From: an uncultured Prevotella sp.
Lineage (GTDB): Bacteria; Bacteroidota; Bacteroidia; Bacteroidales; Bacteroidaceae
Direction of reading: 5' to 3'
NCBI GenBank assembly: GCA_900546345.1
Contig: URCI01000005.1
Coordinates: forward strand, 1-64,000
DNA: 64,000 bases
Shown here in pieces: positions 8,722 to 18,075 of this stretch. The notes below the pieces were generated by a model. The model worked only from the letters and a program-made list of their open reading frames with translations, had not been told where the DNA came from and made no database searches. The translations under genes and the position numbers were made by a program. Position 1 is the first letter of the stretch. Every line of letters begins with the position of its first letter.

Positions 8722-9987
8722 TCACTTTTTGACCCATTCGATTTCAGAATGTTGTAGCGAGTATTTCCATTTTTTTAGTGCATCAAACCACTCATTAGGT
8801 TGATGGTATCCGTTTTCTTCTTTGTCACTGCAAAAAGAGATGAAATAGACCAATCGGTTGTCTGGTATGGTGACAACGTATCCATCATCATACCGCGTAT
8901 GCACCTCTTTAAGGATGTTGGCTTTTGGAATGGCGATAGCCATGCCGACTGTTTCCTTCTGATGTGTGAGCGTATCTTTTCCAGTGACAGGATAGTCCTT
9001 TCCCCAATTGGCAAGTAGCCCATTGCCGTCGGTCCAGTTTTGTTGTCCTTTGATATGGGTGATGCCAATAAAATAAGGTGTGTTCTTTATCTTCCGCGTG
9101 AGCGCGAATCCCTTAGGGACAGACACGTTGACTTCCACCTTGCATTCTCTTCTTCCTGCCATGACCGTATATCGTGTGGTGAGCGTGCGTGGTTCGGCAT
9201 CGGGAGTAGGTTTCCAGTTTTGGTCCGTGATCTCCACGATGCTGCGGAGTGGCCCGTTGACCAAGACTCGCTGCCGTCGGCTGTCGCAGTCCTCAAAGTT
9301 GACAGGTTGGCTTCCATCCCATCCGTTAAGTGCTCCGAGGCCGACGCCATCTCTCACAACGAGGACATCATCGCCATAGCCATTGGCAAGCTGAGCCGAG
9401 TCGGGATAGAACTCAGTGTCTTTGAGTTCCAATTGCCTTTTGCGTTTACCATAGATGTCGATGGACTGGCGAGGACTGCAATAGACACGATAGGCCGCGA
9501 TTTCATTCTCCAGCACAGCGCCATGTTGATGGATGACCGGGAAGGGATTGACACCACGCAGAGATGTGAACTCCCGAAGATAGATATCGTGTTTGTTCTT
9601 TGCTTTGATCTTGTTGTTGCGCAAAAGGATGTCGGCAAAGGTACGTGGCTGAGTGTGGTTGCTTATCTCTTTTTTCCATAATGCCACGCGCACCTTGTTC
9701 AGGCTTTTTGCGTTGACATCAGCGAGGAAAAACAGATGATCGGCCCCTCCGTCCCCGTCCAAGTCCTCCATCTGTGACGCTATCTCTTTTCCATTGACAG
9801 TGACACGTGCCGAGCGAAACCCTTCAACGCCCCACACTTCGACAGGTGCTTGCTTCAAAGGATCACTGTTGGGATTGTAGAGGGTCAGGTTCATAGTTTT
9901 CTCCTGCCCGGTCACATGCATAGAGATCATGAGAGAGCCAAGGAGCAAGGCCTTACTCACGGAATGTGTAGAAAGAATCATTCTCAT
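8722..9987 (-). CDS. Exported DUF4861-type protein, last gene of the galacturonate operon
   Basis: The 421-aa protein has an N-terminal signal peptide (hydrophobic segment about 12-26, ending near HVTGQ), so it is periplasmic or secreted. It resembles the DUF4861 family of Bacteroidetes proteins: an N-terminal beta region with a Ca-loop-like EDLDGDGGADHLFFLAD, then a beta-rich body (GDDVLVVRDGVGLGALNGWDG; TRYTVMAGRRECKVEVNVSV). It lies 13 bases after uxaA, so it is almost certainly cotranscribed with it. No catalytic function is established to my knowledge. Its place in the operon suggests a role in handling uronic acid oligosaccharides or aldehydic sugars outside the cytoplasm; that is inference. 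Confidence 0.75.
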   Translation of the reverse strand: MRMILSTHSVSKALLLGSLMISMHVTGQEKTMNLTLYNPNSDPLKQAPVEVWGVEGFRSARVTVNGKEIASQMEDLDGDGGADHLFFLADVNAKSLNKVRVALWKKEISNHTQPRTFADILLRNNKIKAKNKHDIYLREFTSLRGVNPFPVIHQHGAVLENEIAAYRVYCSPRQSIDIYGKRKRQLELKDTEFYPDSAQLANGYGDDVLVVRDGVGLGALNGWDGSQPVNFEDCDSRRQRVLVNGPLRSIVEITDQNWKPTPDAEPRTLTTRYTVMAGRRECKVEVNVSVPKGFALTRKIKNTPYFIGITHIKGQQNWTDGNGLLANWGKDYPVTGKDTLTHQKETVGMAIAIPKANILKEVHTRYDDGYVVTIPDNRLVYFISFCSDKEENGYHQPNEWFDALKKWKYSLQHSEIEWVKK

Positions 9988-10000
9988 GTCATTACAAATC

Positions 10001-11500
10001 TTATAGTGTCACACCATCTTTGAAGATAGCAAAGCCATGAATGCCGTTGTGCTCAGCCTTCACCTTTTCTCCGCTTGCCACTTTCAGTACAGCTTGAATG
10101 AAGTCGGGCAGCAGGTCGTTGATGTGTTTGTCTTCTACGATACTCCCTGCGTTAAAGTCAATCCAGTTGGGCTTGCGTTGAAAGAGCGTCGTATTGGTCG
10201 ATACCTTCATTGTGGGTACAGCAGTGGCGAAGGGCGTACCACGTCCTGTTGTGAACAAGACTATTTGGCATCCGGCTGCGGCCAAGGCGGTAGATGCCAC
10301 CAAGTCGTTGCCGGGTGCAGAGAGCAGGTGCAATCCATGCCTATTGAGGCGCTCTCCATAGCCCAGAACGCCATAAACAGGCGAAGAACCTGATTTTTGC
10401 GTGCATCCGAGCGCTTTCTCTTCAAGGGTGGAGATGCCTCCTGCTTTGTTGCCCGGTGAAGGATTCTCACCGACAGGTTGCCCATGACTAAGGAAGTAAT
10501 GCTTGAAATTGTTGATAAGATGCTTGGTGTCGTCGAGCACCTCTTCGTTGGCACAACGCTGCATGAGCAAAGTCTCTGCGCCAAACATCTCCGGCACTTC
10601 CGTCAACACCGTTGTTCCTCCTTGCTCATTGCACAGCCAGTCGCTGAAGGCACCGAGCAAAGGATTGGCCGTGATGCCAGAGAAGCCGTCACTGCCGCCG
10701 CATTTCAGTCCGATGCGCAACTCAGAGGCTGATATCGTGGAACGTTTGTCCTGCTGTGCTTTCTCGTAGAGGTCCATCAGCATTTGCGTTCCAGTCTCCA
10801 CTTCGTTGCCTTCCACTTCCTGGCAAACCAAAAGCTTGATGCGGTCATGGTCATAGTCCCCAAGCAGCTTCTCAAACTCGTGAGGTTGATTATTCTCGCA
10901 ACCGAGTCCAACAATCAGTACACCACCGGCATTGGGATGCAAGACCAGGTCACGGAGAATATGGCGCGTGTTTTCATTGTCCGCCCCCAGTTGCGAGCAA
11001 CCGTAGTTATGCGGAAATGCAACGATAGCGTCTACACCCTGCCCATTACCCGTCTGAGCCTTTACCTCTTCCACGATGTTTTGGGCAATGCCATTGACAC
11101 AGCCCACGGTGGGGATGACCCATAGCTCATTTCTCACGCCCACCAGTCCGTTGGACCTTCTGTATCCAAGGAAGGTAGCCGTAGGCTGAGGGTTCGGCTT
11201 AGCTTGTGGTTGCAGACCAATATTGTCATAATTGAGTTCCCCGCTGAGGTTGGTCTTGATGTCGTGGTGGTCGAGTTTGGCACCTTGTGCAATGTCATGA
11301 ATGGCATGTCCTATGGGAAAGCCGTACTTCACGATCTGCTCTCCGGATTTGATGTCTTTCAGCGCGATCTTGTGTCCGGCTTCCACATCATTGATGAGCG
11401 TCAGTTCTGATCCATCGACATCGACGATGTCACCGGCCATCAAGTTTTTGATGGCTACGGCGACATTGTCTGAGAAATTGATTCTTATAGCTTGTTTCAT
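10001..11500 (-). CDS. uxaA: Altronate dehydratase
   Basis: The 499-aa protein has the full two-part layout of UxaA: an N-terminal SAF-like domain of about 95 residues (AIRINFSDNVAVAIKNL, GHKIALKDIKSGEQIVKYG), a linker, then the large dehydratase domain (GYRRSNGLVGVRNELWVIP, FPHNYGCSQLGADNENT, LKCGGSDGFSGITANPLLG). Cysteines in GCSQLG and KCGGSDG fit the iron-binding site of the family. It dehydrates D-altronate to 2-keto-3-deoxygluconate (KDG) in the cytoplasm. It lies 46 bases after uxaB and 13 before the DUF4861 gene. Confidence 0.96.
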   Translation of the reverse strand: MKQAIRINFSDNVAVAIKNLMAGDIVDVDGSELTLINDVEAGHKIALKDIKSGEQIVKYGFPIGHAIHDIAQGAKLDHHDIKTNLSGELNYDNIGLQPQAKPNPQPTATFLGYRRSNGLVGVRNELWVIPTVGCVNGIAQNIVEEVKAQTGNGQGVDAIVAFPHNYGCSQLGADNENTRHILRDLVLHPNAGGVLIVGLGCENNQPHEFEKLLGDYDHDRIKLLVCQEVEGNEVETGTQMLMDLYEKAQQDKRSTISASELRIGLKCGGSDGFSGITANPLLGAFSDWLCNEQGGTTVLTEVPEMFGAETLLMQRCANEEVLDDTKHLINNFKHYFLSHGQPVGENPSPGNKAGGISTLEEKALGCTQKSGSSPVYGVLGYGERLNRHGLHLLSAPGNDLVASTALAAAGCQIVLFTTGRGTPFATAVPTMKVSTNTTLFQRKPNWIDFNAGSIVEDKHINDLLPDFIQAVLKVASGEKVKAEHNGIHGFAIFKDGVTL

Positions 11501-11546
11501 CTTAAAGTCTAAAAAAACGATAGGAATGTTGCTCTTCTCGTCAAGA

Positions 11547-13040
11547 CTATTCGTTGCACTCCGCGAGCACCGACTCGATGGTCTTTCTCATTCCAGTCTC
11601 TTGTATGCGCTGGAGATAGGTAGCGAGCAGACCTGTCAAGCCCGGTATGTCGTTGAGATCGCCTTGATCCTTCCAAATGAGCCCCTTAGCGGCGAGCACA
11701 CCCTTGGCGATAGCCTGATAATCGGCTGTCATCCACAGTTTACCAAGCAATTCCAGAATGGCTGGATCATCATTGGGTGCGATCGCCGTGCCGTCTTGGC
11801 GCTTACCACCTTTATAGTAAGTGGTGATGGCAGCCAGACCCAGTACGATGGCTTTGGGCAAAGTGCCTTTCAGCTCAGTGTAGCGTTTCAGCGCCGGCAG
11901 ATCACGTGTCTTGAACTTCGGGAAACTGTTGAGCATGATACTCGTCAGCTGATGGTCGATATAGGGATTCTTGAATCTCTGCAGTACATCCTCGGCGAAG
12001 TGTACGAGTTCGTCATGCGGCAACTCGAGTGTAGGCAGCAGTTCGTTGAACTCCACCTGATGGATGAACCTTCCGACAAGGTCGTCGTTGCAGGCGTCTC
12101 TGACGATGTTGATTCCGGAAAGGAAGGCAACCGGTGAGAGCACCGTGTGCGGACCATTGAGCAAAGTAGTCTTGCGCAGATGGTATGGTTTTTCGTTGTC
12201 TGTGAGCACAACGTTGAGTCCAGCCTTGCGCACCGGCCACTCCTTGTCGAGTTGTTCGATCGAGATGTTTTTGTCGTGCTCGATGACCCATAGGTGAAAG
12301 ATTTCGCCCTGCACCATAGCCTTGTCTTTATAGCCGATCCGCTGCCACAGTTCTGATTCCTCATTGTGTGGATAGCCATTGACGATGCGGTCGACAAGAG
12401 TCGTACAGATAGGGCAGCAGTTCTCTACCCATTTTTTGAACCCTTCAGCGTCATCCAGTTCCTCGTGCCACAGGTCGATATACTGGTTGATGCATTCTTT
12501 TAAGTGGTGTCCGTTTTCGAAGATCAGTTCACAAGGCAGGATGATAAGTCCCTTTTGTGGATCTCCGTCGAAACAGACATATCGCCGATAGAGCAGTTGC
12601 GTGAGCTTCGCAGGGTAGGAGGCCGGTGGTGTGTCGCTGCTTTTGCACGTGTTGTCAAATGCGATGCCGGCCTCTGTGGTGTTTGAGATGACAAATCTCA
12701 TCTCCGGTTGCTCGGCGAGTGCCAGGAAGGCATCATATTGCGTGTAAGGATTCAAGGCCCTGCTCACTGCACTGATTCTTTGGCAGCTGTTGACCTGCTT
12801 TCCGTCTTTCAGACCGAGCAGGTTGACATGGTAGAGGCAATCCTGTGCCCGCAGGGTTTCGATATGGTTTCGTTCACGTGGTTGCACAATGACCACCGAT
12901 CCGTTGAACGTCGTCTTGTCGTTCATCTCCTGGATCATCCAGTCCACGAACGCTCTGAGGAAGTTGCCTTCGCCAAACTGTATGACACGCTCCGGAGCTT
13001 CGGCTTTGGGGGCTGTGTGTCTATTGAGAATCATATTCAT
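11547..13040 (-). CDS. uxaB: Tagaturonate reductase (altronate oxidoreductase)
   Basis: The 497-aa protein is a polyol-specific long-chain dehydrogenase: ERVIQFGEGNFLRAFVDWM near the N-terminus is the NAD-binding region, and ILPCELIFENGHHLKECI followed by the C-terminal helical domain with KTTLLNGPHTVLSPVAFLSG carries the family's Lys/Asn/His active-site pattern. The length is normal for UxaB. It reduces D-tagaturonate to D-altronate with NADH, the step between UxaC and UxaA. It follows exuT after an 86-base gap that holds two copies of an AT-rich repeat. Confidence 0.95.
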   Translation of the reverse strand: MNMILNRHTAPKAEAPERVIQFGEGNFLRAFVDWMIQEMNDKTTFNGSVVIVQPRERNHIETLRAQDCLYHVNLLGLKDGKQVNSCQRISAVSRALNPYTQYDAFLALAEQPEMRFVISNTTEAGIAFDNTCKSSDTPPASYPAKLTQLLYRRYVCFDGDPQKGLIILPCELIFENGHHLKECINQYIDLWHEELDDAEGFKKWVENCCPICTTLVDRIVNGYPHNEESELWQRIGYKDKAMVQGEIFHLWVIEHDKNISIEQLDKEWPVRKAGLNVVLTDNEKPYHLRKTTLLNGPHTVLSPVAFLSGINIVRDACNDDLVGRFIHQVEFNELLPTLELPHDELVHFAEDVLQRFKNPYIDHQLTSIMLNSFPKFKTRDLPALKRYTELKGTLPKAIVLGLAAITTYYKGGKRQDGTAIAPNDDPAILELLGKLWMTADYQAIAKGVLAAKGLIWKDQGDLNDIPGLTGLLATYLQRIQETGMRKTIESVLAECNE

Positions 13041-13064
13041 AATAGGTTCGATTGAATGTAGTTG

Positions 13065-13124
13065 TATATATATAATAAGGTGTAAGCCTTATGGCTGCAA
13101 AAGCCTATATATATAATAAGGTGT
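13065..13124. repeat. Direct repeat TATATATATAATAAGGTGT in the exuT-uxaB gap
   Basis: Two near-identical 19-base copies (13065-13083 and 13106-13124) lie 41 bases apart in the only sizeable gap of the downstream half of the operon. The position, just upstream of uxaB, could make it an internal regulatory or processing site. Function unknown. Confidence 0.7.
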
Positions 13125-13126
13125 GT

Positions 13127-14584
13127 TTATGGCTCAATCTTCTTATATCTCGGCACGAGCGTCTTCATGATAGACCAGGCGATGAGATAAGCCACAGCGC
13201 AGATACAGAATACGATCATGTATCCGGCTGGCTTTCCCTCGAAGCCCATGAAGGAGAACGAGGAGCCGGCTTTCTCGGCATAGTCAAAGAGGATACCTGA
13301 GCCTTGGTTGATCATGTACGAGCCAATGCCACCGGCCATTGTGCCCACACCCGTGATGGTAGCGACGGTCGATTTCGGGAACATATCGCCGATAGTGGAG
13401 TAGAGGTTAGCGGACCAAGCCTGGTGACCGGCTCCTGCTATGCCGATGATGACAGCGGGGAAGATCGCTCCATACTGTCCCAGCGGCTGTGCCAGCAAGG
13501 CCGTCAGTGGCATGAAAGCAAAGATGAGCATGGCTCTCATACGTCCGGCGTAGGGGTTCATGCCGCGTTTCTCCACAAACACCTTAGGCAGGTACCCACC
13601 GAAGATCGAGACGACGGTGACGATGAAATAAAGAATGAAGATGAGCGTGGCTCCTTCCTTCGATGCCGATGGGTAGTGATAGACATCGCTGAAGTAGGCA
13701 GGTGCCCAGAAAAGGTAGAACCACCATACACCATCGGTGAAGAACTTACCTGCAATAAACTCCCATGTCTGACGGTAGGTGAGACACTTGAGCAGAGGAA
13801 TGGTTTTCTCCGGTTTCTGCTCGGCCGTCTTTTGGTCGGTTTCTTTCTCATCGTCCTGATGGATATAAGCCAGCTCTGCAGCGTTGACATGTTTCGACTT
13901 TTCGGGTTTCTCATACCACTCAAGCCAGAAGAATACCCAAATGAATCCGAGCGCACCGATAATGATGAAGGCACTTTCCCATCCCCATGCCTTGGCGATG
14001 AAAGGAATGGTGGCCGGGGCAGCCAAAGCGCCTACCGATGCACCACTGTTGAAGATGGCCGTGGACAAAGCGCGGTCCTTCTTCGGGAAATACTCTGCAG
14101 TCACCTTGATGGCAGAGGGGAAGTTGCCCGACTCGCCGATGGCGAGAATCATGCGGCATGCCAGGAAGAGATAGACCGATATGGTGGAGATGGACAGTGC
14201 CAGTGCCGATCCTTCCTTCACGGCGTGCAGGGCCTCCACACTGTCCAGTCCCTCGATCTCCATGGTCAGCCAGCCGCATCCTGCATGGAGGCAGGCGCCT
14301 GTCGACCAGATGAGGATGGCCAGAAGATAACCTTTCTTTGTACCCAGCCGGTCAATGGCCGTTCCGGCAAAGAGGCTCACGGCAGCATAGAACAGCGAGA
14401 ACCAGCCGGTGATCATGCCGTAGTCAGAGTCAGTCCAGTGAAACTCCGGCGCGATGAAGTCCTTCCATGTCAGCGAGAGCACCTGGCGGTCGAGATAGTT
14501 GACCGTAGTGGCCACAAAGAGGAGCGTACAGAGATACCATCTCCAGTTTGTCTTCACCTCGTTTTTGATATCTTTTCCGTTCAT
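13127..14584 (-). CDS. exuT: MFS hexuronate transporter (ExuT-like)
   Basis: The 485-aa protein has 12 predicted membrane segments of the major facilitator superfamily, anion:cation symporter branch. NYLDRQVLSLTWKDFIAPEF after the first segment and IGESGNFPSAIKVTAEYFPK in the fourth to fifth segments are typical of ExuT/GudP-type transporters. It should import galacturonate (or glucuronate) across the inner membrane by proton symport. Its start overlaps the eda stop by four bases (ATGA), a sign of translational coupling. A cytoplasmic loop of about 50 charged residues sits mid-protein, as usual. Confidence 0.92.
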   Translation of the reverse strand: MNGKDIKNEVKTNWRWYLCTLLFVATTVNYLDRQVLSLTWKDFIAPEFHWTDSDYGMITGWFSLFYAAVSLFAGTAIDRLGTKKGYLLAILIWSTGACLHAGCGWLTMEIEGLDSVEALHAVKEGSALALSISTISVYLFLACRMILAIGESGNFPSAIKVTAEYFPKKDRALSTAIFNSGASVGALAAPATIPFIAKAWGWESAFIIIGALGFIWVFFWLEWYEKPEKSKHVNAAELAYIHQDDEKETDQKTAEQKPEKTIPLLKCLTYRQTWEFIAGKFFTDGVWWFYLFWAPAYFSDVYHYPSASKEGATLIFILYFIVTVVSIFGGYLPKVFVEKRGMNPYAGRMRAMLIFAFMPLTALLAQPLGQYGAIFPAVIIGIAGAGHQAWSANLYSTIGDMFPKSTVATITGVGTMAGGIGSYMINQGSGILFDYAEKAGSSFSFMGFEGKPAGYMIVFCICAVAYLIAWSIMKTLVPRYKKIEP

Positions 14585-15258
14585 GCGCGTTGTTTCTTAG
14601 CATTCTGAATGATGGTGATGCACTGCTTGCAGAGCTGCGTGATAGACTCCCAGTCGCCCTTGCCCACTACTTCTTTGGGGAAGAGCTTCGATCCCATGCC
14701 TACGCAGAAGGCGCCGGCCTTGATCCATCCTTCGAGATTTTCCTGTGTGGGAGCCACACCGCCGGTGACCATGATCTTCGACCATGGGCAGGGAGCCATC
14801 AGATCCTTGATGAAGCGTGGGCCATAGACGTCGCCGGGGAACACTTTTGTCAAGTCAGAACCCAGTTCCTGTGCCTTGCCGATCTCGCTCACTGTGCCAC
14901 ATCCCGGGCAATAGGGCACGAGACGGCGGTTGCAGACAGGAGCCACGTCGGGATTGAAAAGAGGACCCACGATGAAGTTGGCACCTAACTGAATGTACAA
15001 TGCGGCTGTAGGTGCATCGACGACCGTACCGGCACCAAGTGCCAGTTCCGGGCACTCTTTATCGGCCCATTTCACCAACTCGCCGAAGACTTCGTGAGCG
15101 AAGTCGCCACGGTTGGTGAACTCAAAGGCGCGCACACCACCAGCGTAGCAAGCCTTGATCACTTTCTTGGCGACTTCTACGTCGGCGTTATAGTATACGG
15201 GCACCATGCCGGTAGCGCCAATTTTCTGAAGAACTTCTATTTTGTCAAATTTAGCCAT
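14581..15258 (-). CDS. eda: KDPG / 4-hydroxy-2-oxoglutarate aldolase
   Basis: The 225-aa class I aldolase has the KDPG-aldolase beta-barrel pattern: GAGTVVDAPTAALYIQLGA, FIVGPLFNPDVAPVCNRRLV, the Schiff-base lysine in LTKVFPGD, and KIMVTGGVAPTQENLEGWI for phosphate binding. It splits KDPG into pyruvate and glyceraldehyde-3-phosphate, the last step of the pathway in this operon. Between it and kdgK lies a 113-base gap with a 13-bp imperfect inverted repeat (15318-15330 with 15339-15351) that lacks a T run and may be an mRNA processing hairpin. Confidence 0.94.
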   Translation of the reverse strand: MAKFDKIEVLQKIGATGMVPVYYNADVEVAKKVIKACYAGGVRAFEFTNRGDFAHEVFGELVKWADKECPELALGAGTVVDAPTAALYIQLGANFIVGPLFNPDVAPVCNRRLVPYCPGCGTVSEIGKAQELGSDLTKVFPGDVYGPRFIKDLMAPCPWSKIMVTGGVAPTQENLEGWIKAGAFCVGMGSKLFPKEVVGKGDWESITQLCKQCITIIQNAKKQRA

Positions 15259-15371
15259 GATTGTCGTTGTTTTTTTGGTAAATGTTATTAGTTGTAGGGG
15301 TGGGATGAAGTGTGATCATCGGGCGGTCGCCTTTTGTAGCGGCCGTCCGATGGTCGTTGGTTATTGGTTGT

Positions 15372-16394
15372 TTATCGTTGCACTCTGCCGTTGGCATTGC
15401 CTGCGGCCAGACTCTCCACCTCTTCCTTCGACACGAGGTTGAAGTCACCATTGATGGTGTGCTTGAGTGCTGAGGCAGCGACGGCAAACTCCAGGGCCTC
15501 GCCCTGAGTCGGTTTGGTGAGCAGTCCGTGGATGAGTCCGCCTGCGAAGGAGTCACCACCACCCACACGGTCGATGATCGGCTCGATGTCGTAGTGACGG
15601 CTCTCATAGAATTCCTCACCATTATAGATGAGCGCTTTCCATCCGTTGTGTGTGGCCGAGTAGGACTCACGCAGTGTAGAGACGACATATTTAAATCCGA
15701 AGGTCTTGGCCATCTGCTCAAAGATCTTGTGGTATCCGGCAGCGTCGGTCTTTCCGCCTTCCACGTCAGCATCAGGTTTGAAACCTAAGCAGAGCTGGGC
15801 ATCTTCCTCGTTGCCGATGCACACGTCGACATACTCCATGAGTGGCCGCATGATCGAGATGGCCTTCTCCGATGTCCACAACTTCTTACGGAAGTTGAGG
15901 TCCACAGAGACGGTCACGCCATGTCTCTTGGCAGCCTGGCAGGCAGCCTTGACGATTTCTGCGGCGTTGTCGCTGATGGCCGGCGTGATGCCTGACCAGT
16001 GGAACCACTGTGCACCTTCGAAGATCTCATCGAAGTCAAACTCCTCCGGACGTGCTTCGGCGATGGCCGAGTGTGCGCGGTCATAGATCACCTTGCTCGG
16101 ACGCATGGAAGCTCCCGTCTCGGCATAGTAAATACCCACACGCTCACCTCCACGCACGATGTGGCTTGTGCCGACGCCATAGCGGCGCATGGCGTTGACG
16201 GCCAGCTGTCCGATCTCGTGGCTGGGCAGTTTGGTGACGAAGTCAGCCTCATGGCCGTAGTTGGCGAGGCTGATGGCTACGTTAGCCTCCCCACCGCCGG
16301 GGATGACACGGAAGTGGTCGCTCTGAATGAATCGGTCATTTCCTTCGGGTGAAAGGCGGAGCATCAGCTCGCCCAGTGTTACTATTTTTGCCAT
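15372..16394 (-). CDS. kdgK: 2-keto-3-deoxygluconate kinase (PfkB family)
   Basis: The 340-aa protein is a ribokinase/PfkB sugar kinase: TLGELMLRLSP at the start, VIPGGGEANVAISLANYG for substrate binding, and IIDRVGGGDSFAGGLIHGLL with the catalytic Asp in the anion-hole motif. KdgK is the expected member here because the pathway needs KDG phosphorylated to KDPG between UxaA and Eda, and both genes are in the same operon. The specificity is therefore context-based. An 83-base gap separates it from uxaC. Confidence 0.93.
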   Translation of the reverse strand: MAKIVTLGELMLRLSPEGNDRFIQSDHFRVIPGGGEANVAISLANYGHEADFVTKLPSHEIGQLAVNAMRRYGVGTSHIVRGGERVGIYYAETGASMRPSKVIYDRAHSAIAEARPEEFDFDEIFEGAQWFHWSGITPAISDNAAEIVKAACQAAKRHGVTVSVDLNFRKKLWTSEKAISIMRPLMEYVDVCIGNEEDAQLCLGFKPDADVEGGKTDAAGYHKIFEQMAKTFGFKYVVSTLRESYSATHNGWKALIYNGEEFYESRHYDIEPIIDRVGGGDSFAGGLIHGLLTKPTQGEALEFAVAASALKHTINGDFNLVSKEEVESLAAGNANGRVQR

Positions 16395-16477
16395 ATTTCT
16401 ATTTTTTATGTATTCCTATATACTAATGTTACGAACTAAGAAGCGTTATTACGCAAACAAAGAGGCGATGCCTTTGT

Positions 16478-17893
16478 TTAGAAGTTGAAATAGTTCTTTG
16501 CGTTGTAATAGCTGATGTCCTCTACCATTTGGTTGACGCGTTTCTCCTCATAACCATCGTATGGGATCTCGCCGTTCTCGATGTCGTTGCCCAGAATGTT
16601 GCAGAGGATACGACGGAAGTATTCGTGACGTGGATAGGAGAGGAAAGAGCGTGAGTCGGTGAGCATGCCGACGAAGCGACTCAGCAGTCCGAGCAGTGAC
16701 AGTGCATTGAGCTGTTTGGTGATGCCGTCTTTTTGGTCGAGGAACCACCATCCCGATCCCCACTGAATCTTGCCGGGCAGAGAGCCGTCCTGGAAGTTTC
16801 CGAGCATGGTGGCCATCACCTCGTTGGCACAGGGGTTGAGGTTGTAGAGGATCGTCTTTGTCAGGTGACCTTCCAAATCCAGTCTGTTGAGGAATGCCGA
16901 GCAGCTCTTTGCCGTGTTGAACTCACCGATGGAGTCAAAACCGGTGTCGGGACCCAGTTGGCGGAACATGCGCGTGTTGTTGTTGCGGATGGCGCCATAG
17001 TGATATTGCTGAGCCCATCCTGCGTTGTAGTCCTGCAAGGCGAAGACATAGAGCATGGCGCTCTTGAACTTCAGCACCTCTTCGTGAGTGAGTTCCTTGC
17101 CGGCATAGACCTTGTCAAAGATATCGTTGATCTCCTTGTCGGTATACTTCTCGGCATAGAACTCCTCGATACCATGGTCAGAAAGGCGGCAGCCCATCGT
17201 GTTGAAGAAATCGTGGCGTTGCTGCAGCGCGTCGATGTAGTCCTTGAAGTTGCTGATGTTCACGCCCGAAACCTGGGAGAGCTTCTCCACATAGGTGCGG
17301 AAAGCCTGTGCGTCCTCGGGAGCCATGGCTTTGTCAGGTCTCCATGCCGGGAGCATGCGTGTCTTGAGCGTGCTCTTTGCCACGACGCTGTGATAGTGGA
17401 GGTCATCCACCGGGTCATCGGTGGTGCACACGGTCTCGACATGGTATTTGTCGAGCAGTCCCCACGGCGTGAGCGACGGATCGTTGGCGAGTTTTTCGTT
17501 GCATTCCTCGTAGATCTCGTGTGCTGTTTCTGGGTTCAGCCGTTTGTTGATGCCGAAAGCCGTCTTCAACTCCAAGTGGGTCCAGTGATAAAGAGGATTG
17601 CGGAAAGTATAGGGGACAGTCTCGGCCCACTTCTCGAATTTCTCCCAGTCACTGGTGTCTGTTCCTGTGCAGTATTTCTCAGGGATGCCATTGCTTCGCA
17701 TCGCGCGCCATTTATAATGGTCACCGCCGAGCCATACTTCCGTGATGGAACGGAACCGTTTGTTTTCTGCTACCTGTTGGGGTACGAGATGACAGTGGTA
17801 GTCAATGATGGGCATCTTTGCGGCATGCTCGTGATAAAGTTTCTGTGCAGTTGCTGTCTGCAGCAGAAAGTTTTCATCCATAAATTGTTTCAT
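16478..17893 (-). CDS. uxaC: Glucuronate/galacturonate isomerase
   Basis: The 471-aa protein is a full-length UxaC of the amidohydrolase-like fold: MPIIDYHCHLVPQQVAENK has the HxH metal motif, and GSGWWFLDQKDGITKQLNAL and LTDSRSFLSYPRHEYFRRIL are family hallmarks. It isomerises D-galacturonate to D-tagaturonate (and D-glucuronate to D-fructuronate). As first gene of the operon it follows a TATCTTTG promoter element and is divergent from the HTCS regulator. An imperfect hairpin (about 16455-16479) overlaps the stop codon. Confidence 0.96.
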   Translation of the reverse strand: MKQFMDENFLLQTATAQKLYHEHAAKMPIIDYHCHLVPQQVAENKRFRSITEVWLGGDHYKWRAMRSNGIPEKYCTGTDTSDWEKFEKWAETVPYTFRNPLYHWTHLELKTAFGINKRLNPETAHEIYEECNEKLANDPSLTPWGLLDKYHVETVCTTDDPVDDLHYHSVVAKSTLKTRMLPAWRPDKAMAPEDAQAFRTYVEKLSQVSGVNISNFKDYIDALQQRHDFFNTMGCRLSDHGIEEFYAEKYTDKEINDIFDKVYAGKELTHEEVLKFKSAMLYVFALQDYNAGWAQQYHYGAIRNNNTRMFRQLGPDTGFDSIGEFNTAKSCSAFLNRLDLEGHLTKTILYNLNPCANEVMATMLGNFQDGSLPGKIQWGSGWWFLDQKDGITKQLNALSLLGLLSRFVGMLTDSRSFLSYPRHEYFRRILCNILGNDIENGEIPYDGYEEKRVNQMVEDISYYNAKNYFNF

Positions 17894-17921
17894 TTACTTC
17901 TAGATTGGTTTTTGTATACTG

Positions 17922-17929
17922 CAAAGATA
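17922..17929 (-). promoter_or_regulatory. Candidate promoter -7 element of the galacturonate operon
   Basis: TATCTTTG on the minus strand lies 29 bases before the uxaC start and matches TAnnTTTG. It is one of a divergent pair with the element at 18035. Confidence 0.6.
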
Positions 17930-18034
17930 GCAAATAGTTTTTTGAATGAAGTAGGATTTTTGTTCATAAACATATTAAAAACGTTCAGTTGCCATATTTT
18001 TTTGTATTTTTTTTATCAATAGGCGGAAAATTAT

Positions 18035-18042
18035 TATCTTTG
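18035..18042 (+). promoter_or_regulatory. Candidate promoter -7 element of the HTCS gene
   Basis: TATCTTTG lies 34 bases before the start codon at 18076 and matches TAnnTTTG. The 182-base region between uxaC and the regulator therefore holds two divergent promoters and probably the operator of the uxa operon. Confidence 0.6.
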
Positions 18043-18075
18043 CATAGCCATCACAACTATCCTTATCTACATAAC

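Noticed and set aside
13304..14608. 434-codon plus-strand frame opposite exuT
   Set aside because: ExuT has all expected membrane segments and motifs; the opposite frame is low in hydrophobic structure and has no recognisable domain.
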